Shown here piece after piece: positions 12,718-27,700 of a stretch of 64,000 bases of DNA; position 1 is the first letter of the stretch, and the number at the start of each line of letters is the position of its first letter. The translations under genes and the position numbers were made by a program. Source of the stretch: Siderastrea siderea (Eukaryota > Cnidaria > Anthozoa > Scleractinia > Rhizangiidae); assembly GCA_964030785.1 (NCBI GenBank), contig OZ034969.1:44925201-44989200 (forward strand), written 5' to 3'. The notes below the pieces were generated by a model. That model was not told the DNA's origin, ran no database searches, and was given only the letters and a program-made list of their open reading frames with translations.

Positions 12718-15700
12718 GTATGTATGATGTGAAAATTTTATGTCGTTAAGCTCGAAGTGTCAATTCGCGTGTTCTTTTCTCAAACAGCAAGAGAATTCGG
12801 TCCTTCGAAAAACATGCGGCTTGCAGCTTGCGCGTTTAATAGATAGTTGTGTCTATTGAAACTTCCATAGATATGCCTTCATTTGTCACGTTAAACTCGT
12901 CAGTTTTTTTTCGTGGGCTTAGGCTGAACAAATCACTGCTTTGCTTTATCAAATGCAAACGTGATGAGAAATTTTTCTCTCAAGCTTACAGTTGGGCGTC
13001 AAGATCATAGTTCGTAATCTAGCAGTCTCTATCTTGTGATCACAAGCTTTCAGTTTTCGTTTTATGGCCTTGATCAATAAACTATGGCTTTACTGTAACA
13101 GCTACGTGTAGAGGCGGAGAAAACATATAAAGTGGCGAAGGTAGTAATGTCTAGGTATTAAATGATCGATCGTTCTGCATAGTAAGCTAAGCTTGAGACA
13201 TATGTAATTCCATATCATCTCGTCAAGTTGCACTGCTTTCCTGTTATTACCTTTCCGAAGTTTGAAACGCCTAAGAATTGATCTGTCTGAAGATATTTTT
13301 GATATGCAGGGATCCTTATTCTTTTTTCTTCCTAATGTTGCGTAGTGTAAATAAAATTATTTTTTGCTATCTCATGAATACCGTACCCAGACGTGACCTT
13401 TTAATTTCGCGCTGTTTGTTTAAGTAAGAGCTTTGAATTCTTAGCCTTTTCAGTTTTGTTTATCAAAGAACAGTGGGTTTAAATTACATCTTTGTAGTGT
13501 TTTAAAATTGTTGTTAAACCCGAGTTAACCCTTTTTCTTATTCCCTTATTTTCTAAGTTTATAATTTTCAACTGTTGATAGCTGGTGACCTTGTGATTCA
13601 GGTCGCAGCTCAAAGATATTTCGTCAGTTTCAATTACAGTTACTTTGAGTTCAGTTTCTCTCGGAATGAGGCTTGTGCAAGTAAGCTTGAGCTTATAAAT
13701 GTAGATGTGAGCTTAGAAAATAACTTTCTTTATCTGTAATTTTTGGGTTCAAAATCAAGAACATTTGGAATACAACTCTGAGTCAGTGGGCCAGTCAGTA
13801 AGCCAAGGCGGTTGCTCTGCTGGTTATTGCCTGTGGATAGTTGTTTAAAAAGATGTCTGAAAGTTTTGTTTGTTATTGATGCATGGGGGCACAAAGTCCA
13901 TATGTTAAATTCAGGTCTTTTTTTGTTCAGAACAGAAAAGGTACTTTTATTTATTTCAGTCCAGGTGATCCCTTCAGCATTTATAAACAAAATACTGTTA
14001 TCAATGGGAACCCTGACGATAAAAGTATAATTACATTGAAGGATAAAAGTCTAAAAAGTTAAAAAATTACCTACTTACAAGTATACACTAAAAATTGAAA
14101 ACTATGCTATAAAAACAACTTTTAAGTAATTATTAAAATTGACACTCCCATTATAATAAAATGACTTTTTTTAGCACAGATTTTCCTCTTTCTTTTCGAA
14201 TGTGGCCTGAAATTTATATCTCAGAATCGTCATCATGTGACGTTTTTTTTGGGAGGGGGGGGGGGGAGGGGGGCCTTGCTGTTATTTTTTGAAGAAAAAA
14301 GTGCCATAGGAAGGGGAAGGTTTTCCCTTAGTGATGCAGTTGCTTCATCTGTAAAACCTACTATCAGGCTGGCTGACAGCTGATGTCCTCAAGTAGAGGA
14401 GTTGTTTGAATAAGATGGCCAAAAAAGCAAAAAAGCTTCTTTGTATGGATGATTGTTGTCCTGAAAAAGGATTGTTGTTGTTGACAGTGGCTGACATTTT
14501 CACAAAGTCAGAGAGTCAGTGTGGGAGTCAAAAAATAGTTTTGGTAAGTTCCAGGGGAGGAACACTCCACAGATGCTCAGGTGGGGAGGTGTGTCTGGGA
14601 CACAGACCCTGTTTAAGAGCTATGCTTCCTTCTTTGAGAAAGAATTCCAATTTTTCAGTCTCTATCAACATTTTACCCATTGACTTCTAACCTTTTACAG
14701 AAAAAAGTGCCATTTTAAGCCATGAATGAAGGTTTTAATTTGGCTCCTGTCTGCTCAAATCCTGGTCCAAACATTAGTCCAGTCAATCTATGGTTTGTGA
14801 TCAAACAAATTGCAACAGAATTTTTCTCACTGCCATACATTCCAGGGTGGTCTGCTTAGCAACATACTAAAAATCCCTCAAAATCCGTTAAGGGCAACAT
14901 GCCCAAATTTAACTTTTTAAGTTTGGATCTTTTACCACAGGATCCCAATTTAAGAAAAACTCTCAAATTTTAATAGAATTTTTTTTATTATGTATTTCTT
15001 TGTCTAGGGAGCTTGGATAACATAAAATATCCTATATTGTGTATTTTGGCAGTTACAAAATGATAATTTTCCCTTTCAAAATAGTATAAATACTATCTCA
15101 TACCGACCACAGGGACCCCAGGTAAGAGGAAATACACTTTTCTGTACAATTCGAAGGCTATTGTCATTGTTAACTTCCAGTAAGCCTCAAGTACTACTCC
15201 GCGGACCTGAGAAAGCATTATTTTAAACATTAAAGAAGCTCAAGCTGATTATTAAGACGCTCAAGCTGATTGTTTTGTTTTAAAGTCAAACATTAGTCTT
15301 CGTTTACAGTGTCAGTGCCAAAGTCTGGCGCGGCCGAATTTGTACAACTTTGGCCTTTACACACGCCACAAGCAGTTGAGCAGTCCAGCCCATGCTGGAC
15401 AATTACATCTAACGACCTCCAAAAGGGATTCATGAGCTGGCGGCAGGTCTGTTGGTATCGGAAGTAGTTTTCCATCCGTTAGCCTCCAGCCCCAGTCTTC
15501 TGGCTCCAGCAGTGCTCCTTTCCATTGCTGTACCTGGAAGTACACCCTTTGACTGTGATATGCAGCTGCTGCAGACGTAGGTGGAAGGCTTTCCGGCTGC
15601 ACAAAGGTCGTTCCTGTGGCCACTTTCTGACAAAATTTGGAATACCGCAGGGAATCGAGGCATTCATCAGATCTGGACTTGTACAAACATAGAAGGGACT

Positions 15701-18700
15701 TCTCTCCCGCCGCAATGACTTCATCCTTTGTAGCATCAGGACGGTTAAAGACAGTAGCTTGGTCACGGAACTGCATGTCTGTTCGGACCTTTGCCAGTGC
15801 CGCTCCTTTGCCAATTCCGTGGACCCTTGATGTGGTGTCGCATCCAAGAACTGCGTGTACAAAGAGAATATTGGCGCATACATCTGGACCCAACACGGAC
15901 TTGGTTTTCTTGATATTCCAGATCCTCCTGGTGTTTGATCTTTGCTTCGGTTCAGGTTTGAAGAACAGCTCATTTGCAGTGACGTCCGCATGGTAGCAAA
16001 GCAGGACAAGTAGGTCAGTGTCATCACCAATCAGCACAGTAGCGACAGATTGCGCAGATTGTATGGCAGTCTGGACAATGAGAAGATCTGCATCTCCTTC
16101 AGCGTCTAGAGTGGTACTTCCAGAAAGTTCCAGCTTGCCGGAGAGTAGGTTAATGAACTTCTGCTTGTTTTCCTTGTTTGAAAGAAAGTCCTCCTTTTTT
16201 AGTTTTGCAAGCATGGCACCATCAACATTTACAGTTGGCCCGTGTGTACCCGTACGTCGCTGGTGCGTACCATCCTTTGTTGACGGACCGTTCTCGTATC
16301 CATCAAACACCACCGTGGCTTTTCCATATCTTCTTTCAACATACTGAACATACAGAGAGCAAATTGCATCATAGGTAATGTTCCGTGGCCATAGCACGCG
16401 GTGAAGGAGAGCACCCCCATCAAGGACGAAGTGCACGTTACCTGTTGGTCCAGCTGTTTGGTTGGTCTTGCTGATGGCCCAAATTGCGTCGGCTAATGCC
16501 GGCTTGTTAGCTTGCCTTGGAAGAAGGGAAGAGTCGAATAACGCCGGGGGGAAGCTGCACATTTCGAATTTGAAGAATGACTGTGGATTGTCATACTGTC
16601 CTCCAGTGGCAATGAGAGTGAGTCTCTGGAACAGTAGTTGCGGATCCACCTGAATGCTGCCATCCCTGAGCTTAACTGCAGTTTTCGATGCTAGTGTGAC
16701 CACTTGCTCTTTCTTTCGAAATGTGTAGTCGCGAACACTCTTACCAATCATTGAAGTTAAAATCTTCTCTCCTACCTCTTTGGCTTTCTCGGTGTTCACA
16801 TCTTCACCCGCAACAACTCCAGACGAAATACTGTGAAGGGAAGGATCAGAACTAAAGGGATTTCTTTGGGAAAGGTATGTGATGATCTCATTCGTATCCT
16901 TGTAAACACGCTCTTATCTCGCCCGTGTTGTGTCCTTGTGTTGCTCACTTGTAACATACTTCACCCCAGTAAGATTCTGCATGGCATTGTTCACATCGGC
17001 ACAAGCAGGCATGGATAACAACCAAACCAGACGCTGTGTCTCTGACATTCCTCGGCCTCTAGTTAGCCCACCACACGTCTTGACACTTCGCATGAGGACC
17101 TGTTCTATTACTAAGTCAGTTGATAATCCAGCCCAGTAGCGATCACTCCTTCGAACAACGTGCAGACCATCCTGAAAACTGTTGTGCACATCTGGATGTT
17201 TCTTTTGGAGCTCATGCATCAACTGCAGATAGACAAAGGCAGATTTGGCCTAGAGGTTGTGACCAGCAGCGGCAAAGTAGGGAAGCATGCCACGTACTGC
17301 TTGAAGATGCAGTTTCCAGTTTCCTGTGCGTTCAGCTCTGATGAATTTACGAAGTATATCCACCATAACCATGTACTGCATCCAAAGGACGGCGGTGCGT
17401 TGATTCTGCATACTCTTTCAGTTACTTTCCAGTTTCTCTGCGATCTTACTGAGAACATCTGAAGAGCACACTTGCTCAACTTTGCTTGCATCGTCAACAA
17501 GACTCTTAAAGAGCTCCCCTGCTGATTCTAGATCCTTCTCAGTAACCTGTGGTACATTTGCGTTCTCTTGTTGCTTATCTGTGCTTTCAGGCTCATTAGC
17601 TGTCTGGATTTCTCCATCAACACTGGTCAGCTGTGGCTCAGTTGCATTCTCTTGTCGCTCCTCTGTACTTCCAGGCTCATCAGCTGTTTGAATTTCTTCA
17701 TCAATACTGGCAAGCTGTGGTTCATTTGGGTTCTCTTGTTGCTCCTCTATAGAAGCAGATTGTTGGCTTTCGTCATCAACACTGGTGTTGACTGGCAGGG
17801 GGATGTTAAATGCACTACACACCAACAATGCATTCAGAGCTGCATCAACGAGAAAATGGCCTCTGATCGCTCTAGCGACTGCTTTACCACTAAGCATATG
17901 CCCAACGGCGTTTTTTGCATACACCACTTCAAGTACTTCTTGTAGACCAGAACTTGCCATCAGATGACCAATGCAACCAAGGAAACTCATTTCGATGTGA
18001 AGACCTCCTAGCCTTAGAACAATGGATTTCAGCGCACTTTCTTGTGGCTCGTTTTGGACAATCATCAGGGCTTTCCACCATAAAGGCTGGTCGAATGTTA
18101 CAACTGGTGTAAAATGATAGCGCCTTGCCTGTTCACTTATAAATACAAGTGTGGAATATATGCACGTCATATCGCCTGGATCCAAGTCAATCATCGGGAG
18201 AAACATGACTGACGACTGGCCAGGATAATTGCCATTGCATATCATCTGCATGGTGCCCGACCATGCAGGTCGTGGGGATCGTAGCAGTGGTTGAGACAGC
18301 TTCCAAAGAAGGTCAAGGTTTTCAGAACTATCTTGCACCCTCACATCCCTCAATTCTTTGTAAATCAGTTGTGGAATGTTCTCAGCAGGCCCTTGATAAT
18401 GACAAATATCTATTCGCCCAGCTGAAGCTATTTCCTCTGCACTGACAGCTTTAATTGGCACCGGTTTTGTTGTTTTGGTAGCAGGTGTGATCATAGCAAT
18501 GATACCCATCCCATGAAATGTTCCCGTTCTATCCAAAGTTCTCGTATTATGATCGACATTGTCAGCAGCATACTGCACAAAACAGCCTGGTATATGGCTT
18601 GGTATGTCTGTCCCTTGCGTTGCTGCTGCACTTCGTTCATACTTCTGGACTGTTGAATAAGAAGAGCAGAAGCCATGTGCGTGCAGAGAGTCTATAAGGA

Positions 18701-21700
18701 ACTTTGATGCAAAATGGTGATGCATTTGAACGCCAAGGCCAAGCTGTAAAGGTGCCAAAACGACTCTTGGTCTTGCTGCTTGGACAATGGCTTGTCCAAC
18801 CGAAGCAATTTGCAGTTCGACATCCTTGCCAACAAAGAGAATTCTCAGGAACAGCCGTAAAAATTCAGGTATGAACTCCAAATTATGTTCAACAGAAGAC
18901 ATTTGGTCGCTAGATGGGTAACTGTCGCTTGATACATCTAAATTTTTGATATCGCTCTTGAGAAGCTTTGCTGCTGTCTCAACAATTCTTTTTGCTTTCT
19001 CTGCTTCATCACATTCTCTCTTTGGCTGAAGATAGAATTCATTGATTATTGACTTCACTGTTCGCTGAAATGTAACAACGTTGGCTTTCTTTTGTAAATT
19101 AGTGACTACAATTTTATCACCAAAATGCTCCTGTAGCTTTGCTTTCATAGACACTGCACTATAGGCCTGCTCACCGGAACCTTCAAGATAGTCCTCCATT
19201 TTGTTGACAAGATCACTTATTGTAATTTGCTCCTCGTCATTCTGCTCTAAAAATTGCGCAACTTTTAGAAATGCCATGACTTTAGTAGAGTCGACTGGTC
19301 TTCCCTTCCGTGGCCGCTTTGAGCCCTCAGTGCTGTCATCACTGCAGTGTTGTCTTGGGATTTTTTTCCCAGTGCGAAAGTTAACGCTGCATGCTGGATG
19401 GTATACAGCATCTGCGGCATGAAGATCCTGCGCATATTCCAATCTACCTAACACTATTTCTGACCATTCGTCTTCCCTTTGTCTGCATATTTCAGCTATT
19501 GAATCTTGAAAGTCTTTGGTTCTAACCGGAATGACGTCATATCCCCTTTTCCTTCCATTATTCTTTGCAGGCTGGCCGCAAAAGAAACAATGTTCTTTCG
19601 CGCTGAATCGAGGGTTGACAGAACGTCGACCGATAGCTGATTCTTCCTCAATAACTTTTGACGTCGACTTTTTCGGTGGCCTGCACAAATCTCGCCGGCA
19701 CTTCAGATGAACACTTTGACCAGCCCGTGATTGAATTTTATTGTCATCGCACGTGCCACTTACTCGATTAATACTATCGCTACCCTTTTGGGTCAACACA
19801 GCAGTAGGCCGCCCATCGCTTAAAGTTTCACCACAGATGCAACAATTCTCCATTCACTTTCTCCAGCCTCTCCTTAAGAAAATTCAATGAATTGATTCAT
19901 TAACGACTTTTTTGTACGATCCATAGACTGACAGACCCCTCTAACATTAATAACAATGAAAATGTTTCAAAGGGGGAGGTTTTCAGTTGCTCAGTCGCTA
20001 ATAAACAAAAATGCTATGAGAACAGGTTCGTATCGTACTCGCTTAAAATGTGAAGTTTTCATTCAGCTTAAGCAACAAAACCAGGTGCTTTAAAGTATAG
20101 TTAACAATTCAGAAACAGTTAATTATCATAAAAAGTTAATTAATTATTAACAGTTAATTATTCCCCATTCTTTGCATGAGAAGAAACTACGTGATCCAAC
20201 AGTAGAAGATACAAGAAATATCTGCCTGTTGGTTTCTTGGCCATTTGACACCTTCAATTTGATGTTTTCATTCAGTGGATTTTAGTTTTCGTACACATCA
20301 AGAATTTTATGAGATTTATTGCTCAAAAGTCGTGAAAACTAAGCCATTGTTATTAAAAAAAAGTTTAATTATAAGTCAAAAAACAATAAAGAATACTTAA
20401 AAAGTAAATATACTCACCTTTTCACAAAAACTTGCTCAAAAACAGTGCAAATACTTCCAGAGACTGTAGAACTTCATTGAAAAGGCCGCCAGCATTAACA
20501 CGGTCAGCAGTTTCCGTTTCCGTTTAAACTTCGTGTAGTATCAACGAAAAGTCTTTTCAGTTCTTTTGCTCTGGAAAAGCACAACGAACTCCTCCCGAGC
20601 CGACAGAATCGCAAAGTCATATTTTTCTTCCAAGTATGATTTATGCTGGGATTCCTGTGGTAACAGTGAGGCAGTATTTATACAGGAGCCCATGATTTTG
20701 AAAGGGAAAATTATCATTTTGTAACTGCCAAAATACACAATTTAGTATATTTGATGTTATCCAAGCTACCTAGACAAAGAAATACACAATAAAAAAAATT
20801 CTATTAAAATTTGAGAGTTTTCTTGAATTGGGCATCCTGTGGTAAAAGATCCAAACTTAAAAAGTGAAATTTGGGCATGTTGCCCTTAACGGATTTTGGG
20901 GGATTTTTAGTATGTTGCTAAGCAGACCACCCTGGAATGTATGGCAATGGAAAAAATTCTGTTGCAATTTGTTTGATCTGGACCCTCCAAAACTCATAGA
21001 TTGACTGGACTAATCTATAACTTCATCTGCAGCATGTAAACTAAACTTCTCTTCCATTTATTTGGGCATAAAGTTTTCAAATGAGAAAAACACTGTACCA
21101 GGTCATCTTTCCGGGTTTTAACACTTGTGCAGTCCCATTGTTTTTGGTTGTCAATTCAATTTTTTTAGTTTGTAGGCCATTTTGATAATGTCACCTGTGC
21201 CAAGGCCAAGTTTTGCATCAATTTCACAAGGAAGCTTTTTTCCTTTTCCTTTGTGTTCTGGTCTATTTAAGGTGAGCGTTTCAGTTTAGGCACTTTTTGT
21301 TAGAAGTGTGACTGGTGCATCAATTGGTTATCAAAAACATCTGCTGTCACTCAAAGTGATGACGTCACAGACTTAACAAGCCAAATGGTCCTTTACGGGT
21401 GGTTTTGGGTGACACGGTGGTCAGTGAGTTAATACATTCACAAACTGGTTAAAATTCGACTTGCAGTGAGGATTCGATAAATTAAGGTCTGTGCTTATCC
21501 TGTTTGAACCATATTAAAGTGCACCTAACCTCAAAATATTTTTTGGGTTAAAATAAATCTCTGCTCCTGTCTCAACAATATTTTGCCTTTTTCTCCTGGA
21601 AATTTTACGTTACTAAAACTTGCGGATATTTGGTCCAAGACCGAGCTATTGTGGGGTATGGGTCTATTCCTGAGATGACATCACAAACTGCTTTGCATTG

Positions 21701-24700
21701 CTATTTTCAAAGAACTACTGCGATGCAAAACAGTTTGTGATGTCATTTTGGGAATAGAACCCATGCCCCTTACTTGCTCGGTCATGAATGAAATGACTAC
21801 CAGTTTTCGTAACTTCCTAGGCCCATTAAGAGTTAAATTTCTGATAAATTATTGAAAAAGGGCCTAAAACATCCTAATATCTAAACTTATATCTAAACAA
21901 ATACATAAATATCTAAATATCTAAACAAATATATATCTAATCTAAGTGAAAAAATGTTTTGAAGTAAGGTGCGCTTTAAGGACGTAATGTTACCCTGTTT
22001 TTTAAAGACAAGTAGTGATGAAATTGTTACCCCATTCAAGAAAAAACTATCTCAAAACCGTACCCTATCAGGCCACACATCCCTGTTGAGCCCAGAGAGT
22101 AGCAGTACCAGTCTCCCTGGGGGATTAAGTTGATCACATTAATTTTCTCATGATCTAGGGATTATCTGAGTGTATACGTGAACTCAAAGGCAGCTTGGCA
22201 TGTTATGAGCTCTTGTCAAATTCCATTTTGTGAAATATAGTTGTAAGTGTAATATCTCCATATTTTAGGTGCTGATTTGTGTAGTGAGAAGAAATGCACC
22301 TCACAGGGACAAACATGTGTTGTGAATAGCCACAATCAAGCAGAATGCCGATGTCGCAAATCTTGCCCAAGATCCAGTAGCCATGACAAAGTGTGTGGAT
22401 CTGATGGTATAACATATCGAAGTCGCTGTGTGCTAGATATGACGTCATGTAGGCTGGCTCTAACTGATCCAATTACAATGGTCTCAACTGGGAGATGTAA
22501 AGGTAAATGCAGTTTCATAAGCCACATACCATTTATCACTGTATTGCCAAATCCTGAGAGCGCAAGGGCTGGAGGAGAATTCTAGCATCTATGGTTTGGC
22601 GTGAAATTTTTTTTTTATATTTTTTGCAATTTCCAAAATAGATCACGCAAAATTTACTTACAATACCCAGTATAAAAAATCTGTGAATCTAGATGTGAAC
22701 AGCTGTGCAACTCGAGCTTGTAAGGGCCTGTCTTTGAAAAGGCATCTTTGTGTAATTTATACATGCTGATTTATTTTAAAAAAAGTTACAAATGTAAAAA
22801 CGCAAGCAAAGCTGCATTACGGAATTGCACCCATTGAAACACCTTGGCTGTAAAAAAGTGGGTTACCCATGATGCTTTGCACGCCGCGATCATTGTTTAT
22901 AACTTTGCAGGTTAAATTGCAAGTTATTTTGGGTGATTATGAAAATTCAGTACATTAACCAAAAATGTCCACTTATGTGATTTTACTTGATTGATTTCAA
23001 ATTCAATTCGTGTAGTTGATTATCTCTTTGAAAACTCTTGCTTCTGATGTAAGAAATGGGTCAGAGAAAGCGCATTTTGTATCAAAAGTTACGTTTGTGC
23101 TAGTTTGTTTACATTGTGTATAGATGCAAACTATTTTCATGTTGCGGGAAGTTGCTCTCCTGCATTTTAGTGCAGTTTACCCACGGACTTTCCACTACAG
23201 TGCTTGTTCTAATAAAGAACTTTAATTTTATCATCAAATATGTTCAAGAAAAGTTTTGTTTCAGCAATATTGGTCGTACAAATCGTTTTATTTTACCACC
23301 CATTACAGTTTATATTTTGAAGCATGTTACTCGTGAAAGTAGCTTCACCTTCTATTCGCATGCTTCTTATTGTTCTTCTATTGTCTGTCACTCAATTAAT
23401 ACGTTCCAATAATTTTCACCCAAACAATACACAAACACAGAGAAGTTTCATGACTCACAGGGTTCATTTGCATTAGTGATTTACATGTTTCAATGGATGC
23501 AATTCCAGAATGTGAGGCTAAAAAGGTATTCATGCTTGAATGCATTACTGACAATATCAATCAAAGAGAACAGTCATTACCAAGACGGTCTCTTTGCAGA
23601 TTACCATTTTCAAAGTGTGACATGGTTTAATGATGGTAATTATTGAATAACAATTGGCTATTTCCCATTTCGACTTCAATTTCACCTTACAATATATTGG
23701 AATTAAAACTATTGATTTACTCTGTTGACTTAACACTTAGCAGAGATCAAGGAAGATTTTGGATTGTTACTTTTGAGGGGCTGCTACTTACAGAAATGTC
23801 ATCCACAGACTGGAATGTTAGAACCACCTGCAGCACACTAATAGCTCTAGATCTTTCTTTGGGTGTATTTCTTTGGGAGAATCCAAGATTGGATTCTTCA
23901 TCCGAGATCACACGGATTCGTTACTACCAAGGAAACAAAAAATCCGAAAATGGAATTTTTTTGCGTGACAAGGTCGAAAAGGCCCATTAAACTTTTGTAA
24001 ACATTATGGACCGGAGTGACTTGGAACAGAGCGACTAATTGCTGCTACTTGCCTTTGAAAAACCAGTTTCATTCTGCCAGGGTTATTGTAATTTGTATAG
24101 CAGTGAAGTTCTCCGAAAAATTCACGACGTCCTGTAAAATTTTGAGTACATTCTACGACAAAATAGCACTGAAAACTCACCTTGATCGTTCGCCATGTCA
24201 TCCACCTGACAAAACAAATTGGCGGGAATATGGGGGAGTTTCACAGGAAGACTGCTTGCCAAATGTAGTTTTTGCGGATCCGTCCCCCAAAGAAACGCAC
24301 GGATCATGAATCCTAAAAATCCAGATTTAGATTTGATCTGATGTATCCACTCAGAGTGTGGATTCTTCAGATCACTAATCCCTGATTAATCCATTTTCGG
24401 ATTTAGGTAAAGAAACGCAAAGAAACGCACCCTGAGTAGTCACGCGGTAGGATTATACCCACATTCACATTCTTAAAAGTTAAGACTGATTTTAATAGCA
24501 CAGTAACCAGCACTGCAGGAAAGTAGGCTCAATACTATGTACATGTAGCTTTTGTTTGAGTGGTCACTTTTGAGGATTTCGTCCACAGACTTGAAACCTT
24601 GTACCATGCATCTTGTATAGCATAATTACTAAACAGCACCAGAGGAAAGTACTACTCAATCTGCTTTCATTTGTAAGGTATCATGTAAGTATTTTGTCCA

Positions 24701-27700
24701 CAGACTTAGAAGGTACAATTAACTTTTTCAGCATAATAAGCAGTACCAGGGAAACATAAACTGCGTAAAACCTCATTTGAAAGTCACACATTAGCATAAT
24801 TATCATACACTGACTCAAAAGTAAGAACCTGATCTTGTATGTATTGCATAATAAACAGAAAAGTTTACCTCCAAGATAATAATTGGATGATATTAACAGT
24901 ATTCATGTCCAAATGTGTGGACTTGAAAAAGCACCTTGTGGTGGGTTTCTTAAAAAAGACACTCAGGTGTGGTTTACCGGTATCTTGTTTTTGTGCTTCT
25001 TTAGCAAGTTCACTGAAAGTCAGCGCTGCTCATCAGTCATCACAAACTCTGGTTTCGAGTAAACGTGGTGAACTTCTTTGCGGGATTGAAGGGAACGCTG
25101 CCCAAGTCTTGTGGAAAAAAGTTGGCATGAAACACCGTCTTCCTTTCTCAAGAGTGCTTTCTTTAAATTCAAAAACACTTCGCTTCCGTCGTGTCCATAA
25201 GGCAGATGCTGGGACCTACGAATGTCGTGCCTATTCTGGGTCTGCGAGTGCTGTTGCTACAGTAAATGTCATTGTAGTGGGTGAGTATATGCACTCATTG
25301 ACCAAGTTTGAGGGCCAGAAGGGAAAATATTTGGTTCAAGGTCATGGTGCCGCAGCAAGCTCCATGTGTCATGACCTCGAGCCAAATATTATACCGTCCA
25401 GCCCTCCTACCCAGTCAGTAAGTATTTTACCTTATCATACCATTTTCATGCTAAATAGTATGTGGAAAAGTCGAAAAATTGCTTGTAAATACTTTTTACT
25501 TCACACATTTATTGATTCAATTTAGTATACTACATGAAAAAAACATAGGCACGCATAGCGTGCGTGAGCTATTTTGTAGCTGTCAATGAGAGGTATGGAA
25601 ATGGTTATTGAATGAATGTGCATGTACCAAGGTATACTATTGTGATGTTTATTTGAGTAGCGTTGAGCATTCGAAAAGTATTGGTTTTTAGACAGAGTTT
25701 ACCCTATAAGTGGAGCTGTGTCTGATATTGTGCAACCTTGTTCCCAGGGCTTTTTACAGACTTGAGGGTGATCAAAGATCAGTGGTTTCGAATTCGTATA
25801 CGTCATTGATCAATAGATGGTACGCTAATGCGTACAAGTGTGGCTTCAAATAACAGTCCCGCTCGAAAGTATTGGTGCATTAGCACGCGGCGAAACCTCA
25901 TCCGCCGCCATTTTGTTTTCCGCGAATTTGCCGCGGTGGGACGAAAACCGCAACCTCGGTAAGGACGAAAGCGACCGAACACCGCGGCTGACTTGACGCG
26001 GCAATGCCTCGGTAACCAAACAATAGTGGCTAATTTCTATTGTTTTGACATTGTTTATACTTTACCTCACTAATATTCTCAAAGGAGCAAATAGACAAAA
26101 GGTTAGCGGTATAATTTCACAACATTGCGCTTCGTGAGACTCGATCGTGTGCTGTCACGCCGGCTTGGCATTGCAGGTGTTTTTATCACCAAGTGCAATT
26201 ATAAATAAATAACTTTAAAGATCGTGTTTTTATTGGTATTAGATCGTTTGAGGAGAGCTATGAGCAAGCCGATGTATTCAAATGTTTTTCGAGCAAGCCG
26301 GTAGTGATCCGTGCGATACAACACGAGAGGTTCTCGTTTCAGACTTTGCAAGACGGCGGGACGAGGCGCCACTGCACAATCATGCACAATCTCAATAGAA
26401 TGGATTGTCGGGCAGCCGCAAGCAAACTTCGAGCGAACGAGCAGAAGCTGACACGTTCAACAGTAAAGTAAAACATGTTCTTTATTTTAAAAAAAAGTTT
26501 TAGTCGGCACACATGACTATGCGGTGCCAAGCGTTGCGTGAATAATTTGCGTGCCGAATGCAACGTAAGCTAAAATTTTCAGAATTGAAATATGCCTTCG
26601 CCATACTCAAACATGCCGTCAAAAGCGAAACTGCTGAATGTAACTTGAACTAAAAAGCGAAAGTTATGATGTTAGAAAGAGAATTAGAGTAAAATAGCAA
26701 GTTTTTTCCTGAGATTATTTTTAGTTCACGGAGCATTGCACTGATTTGAATTTGCATACTGTGAGTCTCAAAATAAATTGTGCGAGCGATGTGGGAACAA
26801 ATCGAACCTTTCTAGATCTTTTGCGCACTTAATCCTTCGATGATAATTGAAATAGTAAATGAAACTCATGTTGAAACTCAAAGACAATGCCAAGTGTAAA
26901 AGAATTTGTAAGAAATAGCAATATTTAGCGCGGAGTTAGTTTCAGTTCAAAAGCGCATCAAATTTGCATAACGGGTGAAAGCTGACCTTTTCAATGAACG
27001 TCAGATGGTATGTAACGCAACAATTCTATCTCTATGATGTCCGTTTTATTTCTTCTAGCTGTTGCAAATGGCACGACTATCCATTTCGACTAACGTTAGC
27101 GTTCAGCAAAAGTGCTCAGAAGTCACGGTTTGTGAATCACGGTAAAAGCAATAATCATGTGAAATCTATCACATCAAAATCATCGGCGCGCGACGTCTCG
27201 CTTATTGAAGTTAATTAATCTTTGAAACAAAGGAAACAAAAGGCTATTCAAACACCACTGTGTCCTATTCTTTACCGCGGTATTTTTGACCGCAAAAAAC
27301 CGAGGTAAAACCGGAGTTTTCAAAGAAGTTAGACGAGGTTTTCCCGAGGTCAAACCGGAGATACAAACTGCAATTCCACCGCGGCAGTATCGCAGAAAAT
27401 GCACCAATACTTTCGAGCGGTACTGTACGACAAAACAAGAAGAAATGAGATAAAATTTGTAAAATATCTGACAACAGTCTGAATATGGGACAAACAAAAT
27501 AATACAAAACAGTCCTTCCTGAAGCTCATTCTCAGATGTTTCTTGGAAGCTCAATGGATTGAAATTTAGTTTTGTGGCTTTCTATTATAAAGATTATTTT
27601 TCCATGCACAAATATTTTGGATCTAGTAGGAAGCATAACTTGTCACAAAAATTAATTCTGTAATGTGTGAACCAGAAGGGAATAGCCGATCTTGAAAGTC

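Larger units (their letters stand above)
14773..21014 (-). mobile_element. 6.2 kb Academ/AcademX-like DNA transposon (degenerate) in intron 1
   Basis: Long terminal inverted repeats (about 14773-15124 and 20650-21014) enclose one minus-strand coding region (15293-19853). The outermost bases are ATTAGTCCAGTCAATCTAT and its inverted copy. The protein has Cys/His zinc-binding motifs at its N terminus, a central region with candidate acidic catalytic residues, and an XPG/FEN1-like nuclease region near its C terminus. That combination is what I know of the AcademX lineage of Academ transposons; the assignment rests on this resemblance, not on a search. No clean target-site duplication is visible because the ends are symmetric around ATTA/TAAT. 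The element lies in the host gene's first intron, in the opposite orientation. Confidence 0.75.

Noticed and set aside
14773..21014. Target-site duplication for the Academ-like element
   Set aside because: The outermost bases are ATTA on the left and TAAT on the right. A 2-bp TA or AT duplication cannot be told from the TIR itself, and no 3-4 bp direct repeat is visible, so none is claimed.
23643..23990. 115-codon + strand open frame
   Set aside because: It has no domain, no cysteine pattern and no phase 1 splice context, and it runs into a probable MITE remnant.
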